DNA of 24,584 nt from Candidatus Faecalibacterium faecipullorum (GCA_019118985.1 DWXX01000078.1:1-24584); one strand, 5' to 3'. Positions 7,708-15,521 are shown, counted from the first letter of the stretch. Program-made: numbers and translations. Notes: generated by a model from the sequence alone, not told the origin.

Positions 7708-8760
7708 TTATTCAACAGTTTTGCCGGTTCGGTTGGCGGCAAAACGGATTGCGTAGTCGATGGCGTTTTTTAAGCTCAGCTCGTTGGCCTTGCCGGTGCC
7801 CGCCTGGTCGAAGGCGGTGCCGTGGTCGACGCTGGTGCGGATGATGGGCAGCCCGAGGGTGATGTTGACCCCCTCCACCGCGCTCCACTGGCCCTTCTCG
7901 CGGTCGTAGACAAAGCCCACCACCTTGAGGGGGATGTGCCCCTGGTCGTGGTACATGGCCACCACCATGTCGTACCAGCCGCCCAGCGCCTTGGAGAAGA
8001 TGGTGTCGGGCGGGATGGGCCCCTGCGCGTCGATGCCCTGCTGACGGGCGGCCTCGACGGCGGGCGCGATCTGCTCGATCTCCTCCCGGCCGAACAGCCC
8101 GCCCTCGCCGCAGTGGGGGTTGAGCCCGGATACCCCGATGCGGGGGTGGGGGATGCCCATGTCGCGGCAGGCTTTGTCGGCGATGCCGATGACCTCCAGT
8201 ACACGCGCTTTGGTCGCCCGGTCGCAGGCCTCCCGCAAAGAGACGTGAGTGGAGACGTGGACCACCCGCAGGTCCTTGTGGGCCAGCATCATGGTGTAGT
8301 GCTCGGTGCCGGTGTAGTGGGCGTAGATCTCGGTGTGGCCCGAAAAGTGGTGGCCCGCCAGGTTCATGGCCTCTTTGTTCAGGGGGTTGGTGACGGTGGC
8401 GTCCACCTGGCCGTCCATGGCCAGCTCGATCACCTTGCGCACATACTGGAAGGCGGCGTCCCCGGCTTTGGCCGAGACCTTGCCGATCTCGTAGTCCTCA
8501 CAGCCGAGCAGGTGCATATCGTACAGGTCGATGGTGCCGGGCTGGTAGAGCCCTTCGGCGGGGCTGGCCACCGGGTGGACGGTCAGCTGCCCGCAGCCCG
8601 CCAGGCGGCAGGCCCGCTCCAGAATATCCCTGTCCCCGATGACGAGGGGCTTGCACCGGGCGTAGACCCCGGGGTCTGCAAGGGCTTTGGCGGTGATCTC
8701 AGGGCCCACCCCGGCGGGGTCGCCCAGGGTGATGGCGATGATCTTTCTTGGGTCGTTCAT
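7708..8760 (-). CDS. pdxA: PdxA-family 4-phospho-acid-sugar dehydrogenase (PdxA2-like)
   Basis: The 350-residue protein starts ITLGDPAGVGPEI and carries the three metal-binding histidines of PdxA: H172 (STHVSLRE), H216 (NPHCGEGG) and H271 (YHDQGHIPLK). PdxA oxidises 4-phosphohydroxy-L-threonine in vitamin B6 synthesis. PdxA2 paralogues next to DUF1537 kinases instead oxidise 4-phospho-D-threonate or 4-phospho-D-erythronate, which then decarboxylate to dihydroxyacetone phosphate. The DUF1537 kinase in the same operon, and the absence of other B6 genes, favour the catabolic role here. The start at 8760 is chosen because AAAGGAGG lies 9 bases upstream; an 8-codon longer frame would start inside that site. 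Confidence 0.9.
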   Translation of the reverse strand: MNDPRKIIAITLGDPAGVGPEITAKALADPGVYARCKPLVIGDRDILERACRLAGCGQLTVHPVASPAEGLYQPGTIDLYDMHLLGCEDYEIGKVSAKAGDAAFQYVRKVIELAMDGQVDATVTNPLNKEAMNLAGHHFSGHTEIYAHYTGTEHYTMMLAHKDLRVVHVSTHVSLREACDRATKARVLEVIGIADKACRDMGIPHPRIGVSGLNPHCGEGGLFGREEIEQIAPAVEAARQQGIDAQGPIPPDTIFSKALGGWYDMVVAMYHDQGHIPLKVVGFVYDREKGQWSAVEGVNITLGLPIIRTSVDHGTAFDQAGTGKANELSLKNAIDYAIRFAANRTGKTVE

Positions 8761-8783
8761 GGCGGCGTCCCTCCTTTCTGGCA

Positions 8784-9689
8784 TCAGTCCATGCCGGCTT
8801 CCCGCGCGGCGGCGAGGGCGGCGCGCAGGGCGCTGACCCCGGCTTCGGACAGGCCGTTGAAGGGGGCGCGGCAGCGGCCCACCGGCCAGCCCAGCTCCTG
8901 CACCGCCATCTTGACGATGGTGTTGGGGTTGCCGAACTTGAAGCAGTCGCGGAAGGGGCGGATGCTGTCCTGCGCGCGGCGGGCTTCGGCCAGGTCGCCG
9001 GCCTGGAAGGCTTCATAGATGCGCACCATGGTGCGGGGGAATACGTTGGCGCACCCAGCGATGCCGCCCGCCCCGCCGGCCAGCAGGGTCCACAGGATCA
9101 GCGAGTCGTTGCCCGACAGCACCGCGAAGGGTTTGCCGCAGCGGCGGGTCTTTTCAATGTACTGCAGCAGGTTGTCGAAGTTGCCGCTGGAATCCTTGGC
9201 GCCGACGATGTTGGCCACCCCGGCCAGCTTCTGGACGGTGGCGGGGGCAAGGGCGTTGCCGGTGCGGGCGGGGATGTTGTAGAGGATGATGGGCAGGTCG
9301 ACCGCCTTGGCCACCGCCTCATAGTGGCGGACCAGCTCGTCCTGGGAGGCCGCCGCAAAGCTGGGGGTGATGATGGACAGCGCGTCGGCGCCAAGCTCCC
9401 ACGCTTTGAGGGACTGGCGGATGGTGTCGCGGGTGCTGATGCAGCCGGTGCCCGCATAGACCGGCACCCGGCCGTGGACCGCCTCCACCGTGGTCTTGAG
9501 GACGGCGGCCTTCTCCTCCTCGCTGAGGATGTAGCCCTCGCCGTTGGTGCCAAAGACGAAGATGCCGTGGACCCCCGCGCCGATCAGCCGCTCGATCTGG
9601 CGGACCAGCTCTTCATGGTTGACGGTCTCGTCCTCGTTCATGGGGGTGAGGATGGGTACGATGATGCCTTTGATCTCCTGTGTGGTCAT
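8784..9689 (-). CDS. DapA/NanA-superfamily class I aldolase or synthase
   Basis: The 301-residue TIM-barrel protein has the Schiff-base lysine K165 (VGAKDSSGN) and the catalytic tyrosine Y137 (LYNIPARTG). The pyruvate-binding motif is GTNGE (47-51) rather than the GTTGE of authentic DapA. R142, which contacts aspartate semialdehyde in DapA, is kept. Family members condense or cleave pyruvate with aldehydes: dihydrodipicolinate synthase, sialic acid lyase, 2-keto-3-deoxy-sugar-acid aldolases. Its place in a catabolic operon between an alcohol dehydrogenase and a PdxA-like enzyme argues for a 2-keto-3-deoxy-acid aldolase (inference). Lysine synthesis remains possible but is a poor fit to the context. 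AAGGAGG precedes the start. Confidence 0.85.
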   Translation of the reverse strand: MTTQEIKGIIVPILTPMNEDETVNHEELVRQIERLIGAGVHGIFVFGTNGEGYILSEEEKAAVLKTTVEAVHGRVPVYAGTGCISTRDTIRQSLKAWELGADALSIITPSFAAASQDELVRHYEAVAKAVDLPIILYNIPARTGNALAPATVQKLAGVANIVGAKDSSGNFDNLLQYIEKTRRCGKPFAVLSGNDSLILWTLLAGGAGGIAGCANVFPRTMVRIYEAFQAGDLAEARRAQDSIRPFRDCFKFGNPNTIVKMAVQELGWPVGRCRAPFNGLSEAGVSALRAALAAAREAGMD

Positions 9690-9714
9690 CTGGACGGCCT
9701 CCTTAGTACAGCAA

Positions 9715-10857
9715 TTACAGAATCTGGCGGTAGAGGGCTTCGGCGTCGGCGGGGGTGACGGTGCGGGGGTTGTTCACCAGCAGCCGCTGTACCTCCATGC
9801 CGGCGGCCACCAGCGCGGGCAGGTCGGCCTCGGTGACGCCGTAGGGCGCAAGGGAGGTGGGGATGTCCAGGTGGCGGACCATCGCCTCCATCTGCGCGAG
9901 GACCCAGGCGGCCTTGTCGGCCGCGGTGCCGGCGCCGGCGCCGCCCACCGCGTCGTATACTTCGGCCAGGCGGCCGCTGCAGGCCGGCAGGTTGAAGCGC
10001 ATGACCGGCATCAGCATGATGGCGTTGGCCACCCCGTGGGGGATGTGGTACCGCCCGCCCAGCGGGTAGGACAAAGCGTGCACCGCCGTGGTGCCCGAGC
10101 AGGTGATGGCCACCCCGCCGTAGAAGGCGGCCTGCATCATCTTTTCCTTGGCGTCCAGGGCGTCGGGGTCGTCGCAGGCGGGCAGGAGGTTGGCGAAGAT
10201 CAGCTGCAGCGCCTTGAGGGCGAACAGGTCGCTGAAGGGGTTGGCCTTGGCCGAGGTGTAGCACTCGATGGCGTGGCAGAGGGCGTCGATGCCGGTGGAC
10301 GCCGCGATCTTGCGGGGCAGCCGGCGGATCATCCGCCCGTCCAGGATGACGGCGTCGGCGATCATCTCGGGGTTGACGATCCCCACCTTGAGCTGCTGCT
10401 CGGGGACGGCCACGATGCTGTTGGGGGTGGCCTCCGAGCCGGTGCCGGCGGTGGTGGGGACCATGACGGTAAAGACCTGCTTTCTGCCCAGGGTGGGCTG
10501 GGCCAGCTGCTGGCGGACGGTGCACCCCGCCGAGGTGACCGAGGCCAGCTTTGCGATGTCCATCACGCTGCCGCCCCCCACCGCGAGGATCATGTCCGCC
10601 CCCGCGCCGGCGAAGCGGTCGATGGCCGCCTGGGCCTGGTCGCAGGTGGGCTCGGCGGGCAGGTCGCTGAATACCTCGTAGGGCACCCCCGCCTGTTCCA
10701 GCTGGGCGAGGGGCAGCTCCAGCACGCCCGACGCCAGGATGCCCCCGTCGGTAAAGACCGCGGCCTTCTTATGCCCGGCGGCCAGGGCGGCCAGGGCCTG
10801 CATCCCCGCGGGGCCGCTGTACACCTGCCGTGGGATGATGAGCGCATACTGTTCCAT
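9715..10857 (-). CDS. Iron-dependent (group III) alcohol dehydrogenase
   Basis: The 380-residue protein has the NAD(P)-binding motif AVGGGSVMDIAK (92-103), the PTTAGTGSE loop (134-142) and the metal ligands D191, H195 (GIDALCHAIE), H260 and H274 (HIPHG). Family members interconvert alcohols and aldehydes or ketones, including lactaldehyde, 4-hydroxybutyrate and small sugar acids. In this operon it probably handles an aldehyde released by the aldolase, or oxidises a sugar-acid hydroxyl; the direction is unknown. The start at 10857 follows GGAGG with 9 bases between. It lies inside the 3' end of the kinase gene, which overlaps it by 89 bases in another frame. Confidence 0.9.
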   Translation of the reverse strand: MEQYALIIPRQVYSGPAGMQALAALAAGHKKAAVFTDGGILASGVLELPLAQLEQAGVPYEVFSDLPAEPTCDQAQAAIDRFAGAGADMILAVGGGSVMDIAKLASVTSAGCTVRQQLAQPTLGRKQVFTVMVPTTAGTGSEATPNSIVAVPEQQLKVGIVNPEMIADAVILDGRMIRRLPRKIAASTGIDALCHAIECYTSAKANPFSDLFALKALQLIFANLLPACDDPDALDAKEKMMQAAFYGGVAITCSGTTAVHALSYPLGGRYHIPHGVANAIMLMPVMRFNLPACSGRLAEVYDAVGGAGAGTAADKAAWVLAQMEAMVRHLDIPTSLAPYGVTEADLPALVAAGMEVQRLLVNNPRTVTPADAEALYRQIL

Positions 10858-12076
10858 CTTCCATACCTCCGTTCAAGACCTGATGTATCTCGTCCAGCAG
10901 CTCGCGGCTGCCGAATCCGCCTGATTTGGTGAGGATGGCGCGGGCGGCGCCGTCCTCGAGGACAACGCGGGAGAGCACCGCCCCCGGCACCGGTTCGGCC
11001 AGGGGGACAAGCTCCGCGGCGGGCAGCTGGGCCATCAGGCCCATCAGGGTGTCGCCGCCGATGATCATGGGCTGGTAGTCGGCGATGCGGCCGCTGTGCA
11101 GCAGCCGGAACATCAGCGCGCCCAGTGCCTGGGCCACCGTGCCCCGCTGGCTGGACACCGTCTGGCCGTCCTCGGCCTGGCCGGGGCCGGTGGTGTCGAT
11201 CAGGATGTCCCGCCGCTGGGCCATCCAGCCTTCCACCTGCCGCAGCAGCTCCTCCTGCCCGGGGCCGCCCAGCCGGCGGCTGTCGAGGGAGAGGCGGACC
11301 GCGCCGCGCTGTTCGCCGTAGTCCAGCTGCGCTTTGGTGATGGGGTTGAGGCTGCCGCACAGCACCAGCAGCGGCCGCGGGATGAGGGCCGGGGGCTCCG
11401 GCCCGCCCGCAAGGCCGAGGGCCCGGGGCAGATGGGCGGCAAAGCCCGCGCACCCGCCCAGCACCCGGAAGCGGCCCGCCGCCTGCAGCTGCGCGATGAG
11501 GCGGTCGAAGTCGCCCTCCGCCTCGATGTCAAAGATGCCGATGGCCGGGCCGCCGGCCGCCGGCTGCAGAGCCTGGCCGGGGGCGTACAGCTGCACGCCG
11601 GCCGGGCACCCGGCAAACAGGTCGGCCAGCCGGGGCGAGCGCACCGGCTCGAACGGGTCGCGCCCAAAGACGCTCTCGGTGATGGGGCGGCGCCCCACAT
11701 AGTGGACGCCCCCGCGGGTCACCCGGCCCATCTGGGGCAGCGCCGGCGCAAAGGCCGCGAAGTCTGCCCCCGACCCGTCCAGCGCCGCCTGCATCATGGG
11801 GCCGATGTTCCCCCGCAGGGCCGAGTCGACCTTGATGTACAGCCGCTCGGCCCCGGCGTCCAGCACGGCGCGTACCGTTTTGAAACACGCGCGGTAGGCC
11901 TGTTCGGGGGACATATGGCGCAGCTCGGCGTCGACCACCAGGACGTCGGGGTCCTGCCCGGGCTGCAGGGCGGGCGGCGCCCCGACGCAGACCCGGACCT
12001 CCGCGCGGCCGCCGGTGAACTTGACCCCGGTGTCCAGCGCGCCGGTCAGGTCGTCCGCAATGACAGCCAGCTTCAT
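10769..12076 (-). CDS. Four-carbon acid sugar kinase family protein (DUF1537)
   Basis: The 435-residue protein opens with MKLAVIADDLTGALDTGVKF, the hallmark of DUF1537 kinases. YIKVDSALRGNIG (80-92) is the sugar-acid binding motif. Near the C-terminus are IIGGDTLMGLM (nucleotide binding) and LTKSGGFGSRELL. Characterised members phosphorylate D-threonate, D-erythronate, L-threonate or related acids and work with PdxA2 or other dehydrogenases. It is the first gene of the operon, directly behind a strong promoter. The normal C-terminal motif is followed by about 35 extra residues read out of frame through the start of the next gene. That tail looks low-complexity (G/R/P-rich) and may reflect a lost stop codon. 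Confidence 0.9.
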   Translation of the reverse strand: MKLAVIADDLTGALDTGVKFTGGRAEVRVCVGAPPALQPGQDPDVLVVDAELRHMSPEQAYRACFKTVRAVLDAGAERLYIKVDSALRGNIGPMMQAALDGSGADFAAFAPALPQMGRVTRGGVHYVGRRPITESVFGRDPFEPVRSPRLADLFAGCPAGVQLYAPGQALQPAAGGPAIGIFDIEAEGDFDRLIAQLQAAGRFRVLGGCAGFAAHLPRALGLAGGPEPPALIPRPLLVLCGSLNPITKAQLDYGEQRGAVRLSLDSRRLGGPGQEELLRQVEGWMAQRRDILIDTTGPGQAEDGQTVSSQRGTVAQALGALMFRLLHSGRIADYQPMIIGGDTLMGLMAQLPAAELVPLAEPVPGAVLSRVVLEDGAARAILTKSGGFGSRELLDEIHQVLNGGMEDGTVCAHHPTAGVQRPRGDAGPGRPGRRA

Positions 12077-12175
12077 GGTCTCGTCTCCTTCCAGTGTTTT
12101 GTTTTGGAACGTTTGGCGGGGGCTTCTTGCAGGACTTTGTTTCGGTTTGGAGGGGCCCCAGCCTTTCTGTGTTTC

Positions 12176-12204
12176 ATATTACCACGATGCAAAGGAAACG
12201 TCAA
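12176..12204 (-). promoter_or_regulatory. Promoter of the acid-sugar/ABC transporter operon
   Basis: On the minus strand TTGACG (12199-12204) is followed after exactly 17 bases by TAATAT (12176-12181). The predicted transcript starts about 93 bases before the kinase ATG. AAGGAG precedes that start codon. Confidence 0.8.
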
Positions 12205-12221
12205 GTGAAATTTTCCGATTT

Positions 12222-12248
12222 TTCCAGAATTTGTGTACATATTTGGAA
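12222..12248. promoter_or_regulatory. Putative operator centred between the divergent promoters
   Basis: TTCCA (12222-12226) and TGGAA (12244-12248) form a 27-bp imperfect palindrome. Its centre (12235) coincides with the midpoint between the two -35 boxes, and it contains TGTACA (12234-12239). The position suits a regulator that controls both directions, most simply the adjacent PrpR-N protein (inference). Confidence 0.4.
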
Positions 12249-12264
12249 CATTTTTGAAACTTTG

Positions 12265-12293
12265 TTGACTTGTACAAAAATGGATGGTAAAAT
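12265..12293 (+). promoter_or_regulatory. Promoter of the PrpR-N regulator gene
   Basis: TTGACT (12265-12270) and TAAAAT (12288-12293) are separated by 17 bases. The downstream gene starts at 12343 after GAAGGTGG. Confidence 0.8.
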
Positions 12294-12342
12294 ATAGTTA
12301 CAAAGTAAAACAACCCGACGCACAGAAGGTGGTGTTTTAACC

Positions 12343-14175
12343 ATGGGTCCCATCCGCATCCTTGGGATCGCGCCCTACCAGGGCATCGCCAGCCTGATGG
12401 ATACCGTCTGCGCCGACCGGGAGAATGTGGAGATCGACACCTTCGTGGGGGATATGGCCGCCGGGCTGCAGATCGCGCAGCAGCGCCTGGCCGACCCCGG
12501 CGCGGACTACGACGTCATCCTCTCCCGCGGGGGGACGGCCGAGCTGATCCGCCAGAATACCGACCTGCCGGTCATCGACATCCCCCTGTCGGTCTACGAC
12601 ATCCTGCGCACCATCAAGCTGGCCGAGAACTATGAGTTCAGCTATGCCATCATCGGCTTCCCGGCCATCACACGCAACGCGGCCTTCGTCTGCGACGTGC
12701 TGCGCTATACCGTCGAGATACACACCATCCACGACCTGGCCGAGGCGCGGGGGGTGCTGGCCCGCCTGCGGGACAAGGACTGCCGGCTGCTGCTGTGCGA
12801 TGTGGTGACCACCTCGCTGGCGCAGGAGTACGGCATCCCCACCATTCTCTTCACCTCGGGGCTGGAGAGCGTGGGCGAGGCCCTGGACGAGGCGGTGCAG
12901 CAGGCGCTGCATCAGCGGCAGATACGCACCCAGGAGGACTTCTTCTGCCAGACCCTGCAGGCGCTGCCCCACGACACCCTGGTGCTGCGCCCCGACGGCA
13001 CCGCGCTGGTGTCGGCGGTGCACGACCCATTGCCCGACGCGGTGCACAAGCGGGCGGCGGCGCTGGCGCTGTCGGCCCGGCCGCAGACCTGCGCGGTGGA
13101 GGCCGGCCGCCGGCTGTACGACCTGACCGCCCGGCCCGCCCGCCGCGGTGAGGAGCCGGTGCAGGTGGTGTCCATCACGGCGCGGGAGCAGGCTTACCCC
13201 CTCGAGGAGTGCGGCATCCTCTTCGAGGATGTGCAGGAGAGCGCCGACGGCTTTTTCAGCAGCTTTTACCGCACCACCCAGACCCCCGCCCCCGGCAGCC
13301 TGACCCTGGAGCAGTACCTCGAGAGCCGGCGGCCCATCCTGATCTACGGCGAGCCGGGCACCGCCAAACCCCAGATGGCCCGTATGCTGCACGGGCGCAG
13401 CGAGTGGGCCGGCGCGCCGCTGGTGACGGTGGACTGCGCCCTGCTGGGCGAGCGCGGGTGGAGCTACCTGCTCGAGCAGGAGGCGTCCCCCCTGCGGCAG
13501 GGCGGCTGCGCGCTGGTGTTCGCCCGGGTCAACCTGCTGGACGAGGCGGGGCTGAGCCGGCTGCTGTCGGCGGTCAGCGCCTTTGCGGCCCGGCGCAGGG
13601 GGCTGGTGCTCTTTCTGGCAAGCGGCGGGGCGCTGGAGGCTTTGGCCCCCAACTTCCGCCGGGTGATCGACGCGCTGGGCTGCCTGACCTTGCGGATGCC
13701 TCCCCTGCGGGACCATCTGCAGGACGTCCCCAGCCTGGCGGGGCTGTACATCAGCAGCCTGAATATGCGCACCGCCCGGGCCATCGTCGGCTTTGAGCCG
13801 GAGGCCGCCCGCAAGATGCAGCAGTACCCTTGGCCGGGCAACTACGACCAGTTCCGCCGGGTGCTGGACGAGCTGGTGCTGATGACCAGCAGCGCCTACA
13901 TCCCTGCCGCCAGCGTGGACGCCCTGCTGGAGCGGGAGCGCGCCCTCTACCCCGGCGCGGACGGGCCCAAAACGCCCGCCGCGGCCCTGGACGGCGGCCC
14001 GACCCTGCCCGGGGCCATCGCGCTGGACCAGACCCTCGAGCAGATCGAGCTGCAGGTGGTCAAGATGGTGCTGGCCGAAGAGAAGGGCAACCAGAAGCGC
14101 ACCGCCCAGCGCCTGGGCATCAGCCGCACCACCCTGTGGCGGATGCTGCAGAAAGACCCTCAGCCCGCCCCCTGA
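12343..14175 (+). CDS. PrpR-N domain transcriptional regulator with degenerate AAA+ core and Fis-type HTH
   Basis: The 610-residue protein begins with a PrpR-N sensor domain (about 1-190; motifs DVILSRGGTAELIR and YAIIGFPAITRNAAF), which in this family senses small organic or sugar acids. Residues about 320-540 resemble the AAA+ domain of sigma-54 activators but are degenerate. Walker A reads GEPGTAKP (336-343), with proline for the usual Ser/Thr. The Walker B segment GGCALVFARVNLL lacks the Asp-Glu pair, and no GAFTGA loop is visible. PWPGNYDQFRR matches the conserved sensor II region. The C-terminus is a Fis-type HTH (NQKRTAQRLGISRTTLWRML). It is divergent from the acid-sugar operon and is its likely regulator, acting at sigma-A promoters (inference). 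Confidence 0.88.
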   Translation: MGPIRILGIAPYQGIASLMDTVCADRENVEIDTFVGDMAAGLQIAQQRLADPGADYDVILSRGGTAELIRQNTDLPVIDIPLSVYDILRTIKLAENYEFSYAIIGFPAITRNAAFVCDVLRYTVEIHTIHDLAEARGVLARLRDKDCRLLLCDVVTTSLAQEYGIPTILFTSGLESVGEALDEAVQQALHQRQIRTQEDFFCQTLQALPHDTLVLRPDGTALVSAVHDPLPDAVHKRAAALALSARPQTCAVEAGRRLYDLTARPARRGEEPVQVVSITAREQAYPLEECGILFEDVQESADGFFSSFYRTTQTPAPGSLTLEQYLESRRPILIYGEPGTAKPQMARMLHGRSEWAGAPLVTVDCALLGERGWSYLLEQEASPLRQGGCALVFARVNLLDEAGLSRLLSAVSAFAARRRGLVLFLASGGALEALAPNFRRVIDALGCLTLRMPPLRDHLQDVPSLAGLYISSLNMRTARAIVGFEPEAARKMQQYPWPGNYDQFRRVLDELVLMTSSAYIPAASVDALLERERALYPGADGPKTPAAALDGGPTLPGAIALDQTLEQIELQVVKMVLAEEKGNQKRTAQRLGISRTTLWRMLQKDPQPAP

Positions 14176-14192
14176 CCCCCGGACAGACAAAA

Positions 14193-14236
14193 AGACCCGC
14201 CGTGCTGCTCAAGGCACGACGGGTCTGCTTGTTGTT
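14193..14236. terminator. Bidirectional intrinsic terminator
   Basis: AGACCCGCCGTGC (14193-14205) pairs with GCACGACGGGTCT (14214-14226), 12 of 13 positions, around an 8-base loop. A T-rich tract follows on the plus strand and an A tract precedes it, so it can end both the regulator transcript and the convergent DegV transcript. Confidence 0.85.
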
Positions 14237-14266
14237 ATTTGTTTTATAGGATGGTATCGGCGCGGC

Positions 14267-15136
14267 TCAGCGGGGGCCGCCCACCCAGAACAGCGCGACG
14301 GTGCCGGGGCCGCTGTGGGCGCCGATCACCGGGCCGATGTCGCCGCGGTGCAGGTCGGTGACGCCCAGAGCGCGCAGCTTGTCCATCACGTACTGGCAGT
14401 CGTCGGCGCAGTCGCCGTGGCTGATAAAGACGGTGCCGCCCCGGATGTCCTCGGCGGTGGACTGGAAGTGCTTGACCAGGGCGTCCAGGCTGGCGCGCCG
14501 GCCCCGCACCTTCTCCATCGCGATGAGGTGGCCCTCGTCGTCGACGTGCAGCACCGGCTTGATGCCCAGCAGGGTGCCGGCCACCGCGGCCGCCCCCGAC
14601 AGACGTCCGCCCCGCTTGAGGAACATCAAATCGTCCACCGTGAACCAGGCGCAGACTTTAGGGGCCAGCTGCTCGGCGTAGGCCTGGGCCTCCTTGAAGT
14701 CGGCCCCGGCCAGCCGCTTTTGGGCCACCAGCCAGGCGAACAGCCCCTCGCCCATGCTGGCCTGGCGGCTGTCCACACAGGCGATCCGCCGGTTGGGGAA
14801 GCGGGCCGTCAGCAGCTCGGCCGCCAGCCGGCTGGACTGGTAGGTGCCCGACAGCCCGCTGGAAAAGGCCAGGTACAGAATGTCGTATCCCTCTTTGAGG
14901 GCCGGGGTAAAGGCGTCCTCGTACTCCGCCAGCGTCACCTGGCTGGTGGTGCATACGCCGCCTGCCCGCAGCTTGTCGTAAAAGTCGCGGGAGGACATCT
15001 CCCGCCCGTCCGGCCAGTTGCGGTAGGCCGTGCCGTCGAGGCTGAAGCTCATGGGCAGCACCCGCAGCTGGGCCTGCTCGATCAGTTCCGGCGTCAAATC
15101 GCCGGTGGATTCCGTAAAGATAACGTAGGGCCGCAT
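14267..15136 (-). CDS. DegV family fatty-acid-binding protein
   Basis: The 289-residue protein has the DegV features: an N-terminal Ser/Thr-Asp motif (TESTGDLTPELI), TTSQVTLAEYEDAF near 63, LAFSSGLSGTYQSSR near 88, and the C-terminal segment GPVIGAHSGPGTVALFW. By family it binds a long-chain fatty acid; FakB-type members hand fatty acids to the FakA kinase for phospholipid synthesis. No fakA is nearby. It is transcribed alone from its own promoter, with AAAGGAG 8 bases before the start. It appears to be ordinary host chromosome at the edge of the mobile patch. Confidence 0.93.
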   Translation of the reverse strand: MRPYVIFTESTGDLTPELIEQAQLRVLPMSFSLDGTAYRNWPDGREMSSRDFYDKLRAGGVCTTSQVTLAEYEDAFTPALKEGYDILYLAFSSGLSGTYQSSRLAAELLTARFPNRRIACVDSRQASMGEGLFAWLVAQKRLAGADFKEAQAYAEQLAPKVCAWFTVDDLMFLKRGGRLSGAAAVAGTLLGIKPVLHVDDEGHLIAMEKVRGRRASLDALVKHFQSTAEDIRGGTVFISHGDCADDCQYVMDKLRALGVTDLHRGDIGPVIGAHSGPGTVALFWVGGPR

Positions 15137-15191
15137 GGGCTACACTCCTTTCCAAAACCGGGGCGCCGGCGCGGCGCACCCCTCCAAAGGC

Positions 15192-15220
15192 AGTGTAGCA
15201 CGCTTTGCCGCCCCCGTCAA
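15192..15220 (-). promoter_or_regulatory. Promoter of the DegV gene
   Basis: On the minus strand TTGACG (15215-15220) and TACACT (15192-15197) are separated by exactly 17 bases, 56 bases before the DegV start codon. Confidence 0.75.
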
Positions 15221-15267
15221 GCCAAAACCCGCCGCCGGGCCGCCCCGCCCGCAACCGGGAATGCCGC

Positions 15268-15382
15268 CCCGCCTGTTCTGCATGGTCTGCATGGTTTCTA
15301 CAGCCGCATGGTTTGGGGCCTTTTGGGGCAAAACATGGGGGTGTAAAAAGGCATGCAAAACATGTAAAGTATGTAGAGCATG
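15268..15382 (+). repeat. Left arm of a ~115-bp inverted repeat flanking the toxin-antitoxin locus
   Basis: This stretch, from CCCGCCTGTTCTG to GTAGAGCATG, reappears in inverted orientation at 15746-15859 with only a handful of differences. Weaker similarity continues inward to about 15466, covering the antitoxin promoter region. It is rich in short CATG-containing units. No coding function is seen in the arm itself. Confidence 0.9.
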
Positions 15383-15396
15383 AGGCTTGCTGCGGC

Positions 15397-15425
15397 TTGA
15401 CAAAAAGCGGCGTCTGCGCTATACT
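15397..15425 (+). promoter_or_regulatory. Promoter of the antitoxin RNA
   Basis: TTGACA (15397-15402) and TATACT (15420-15425) are separated by 17 bases, a near-consensus sigma-A promoter. No protein-coding gene follows; only a short RNA ending at the hairpin at 15476-15521 is predicted. Confidence 0.85.
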
Positions 15426-15431
15426 TTCTAT

Positions 15432-15521
15432 AGAAGGGTGCCGCCGGCCGAACGGTGGTTCCCCCTAGAGTTACGAGAAGTAACCGCTAGCTGGGCAATG
15501 CAAGGCGGTTACTTCTTTTTT
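15432..15521 (+). ncRNA. Predicted antisense RNA antitoxin (RatA-like arrangement)
   Basis: A near-consensus promoter and a strong terminator bracket about 90 bases with no useful open frame. The start near 15432 is inferred from the -10 box. The RNA converges on the toxin gene: its T tract overlaps the toxin stop codon (15520-15522), so the toxin message must run through the complement of this RNA. This matches the TxpA/RatA type I layout, where the RNA pairs with the 3' part of the toxin message. The RNA also carries CCCCCT (15461-15466), which could pair with the G-rich ribosome site of the toxin message. Confidence 0.75.
15476..15521 (+). terminator. Terminator of the antitoxin RNA
   Basis: AGAAGTAACCGC (15476-15487) pairs perfectly with GCGGTTACTTCT (15505-15516) over 12 bp, followed by six T residues (15516-15521). 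On the minus strand the same hairpin lies just past the toxin stop codon but lacks a T tract. Confidence 0.92.

Noticed and set aside
7708..8760. Vitamin B6 biosynthesis role for the PdxA-like enzyme
   Set aside because: No other pyridoxal synthesis genes are present, and the DUF1537 kinase partner points to acid-sugar catabolism.
12100..12200. Sigma-54 promoter for the acid-sugar operon
   Set aside because: No convincing TGGCAC-N5-TTGC pattern was found, whereas a 17-bp-spaced sigma-A promoter is clear and the regulator lacks the GAFTGA loop.
12243..12260. TTGGAAC and TTGAAAC near the PrpR-N promoter as further copies of the RpiR boxes
   Set aside because: They are 11 bp apart rather than 20 and there is no third box or shared flank, so similarity to the PTS modules is probably chance.
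12337..14190. 617-codon minus-strand frame opposite the PrpR-N regulator
   Set aside because: It has no family motifs and lies opposite a regulator with recognisable sensor and HTH domains.
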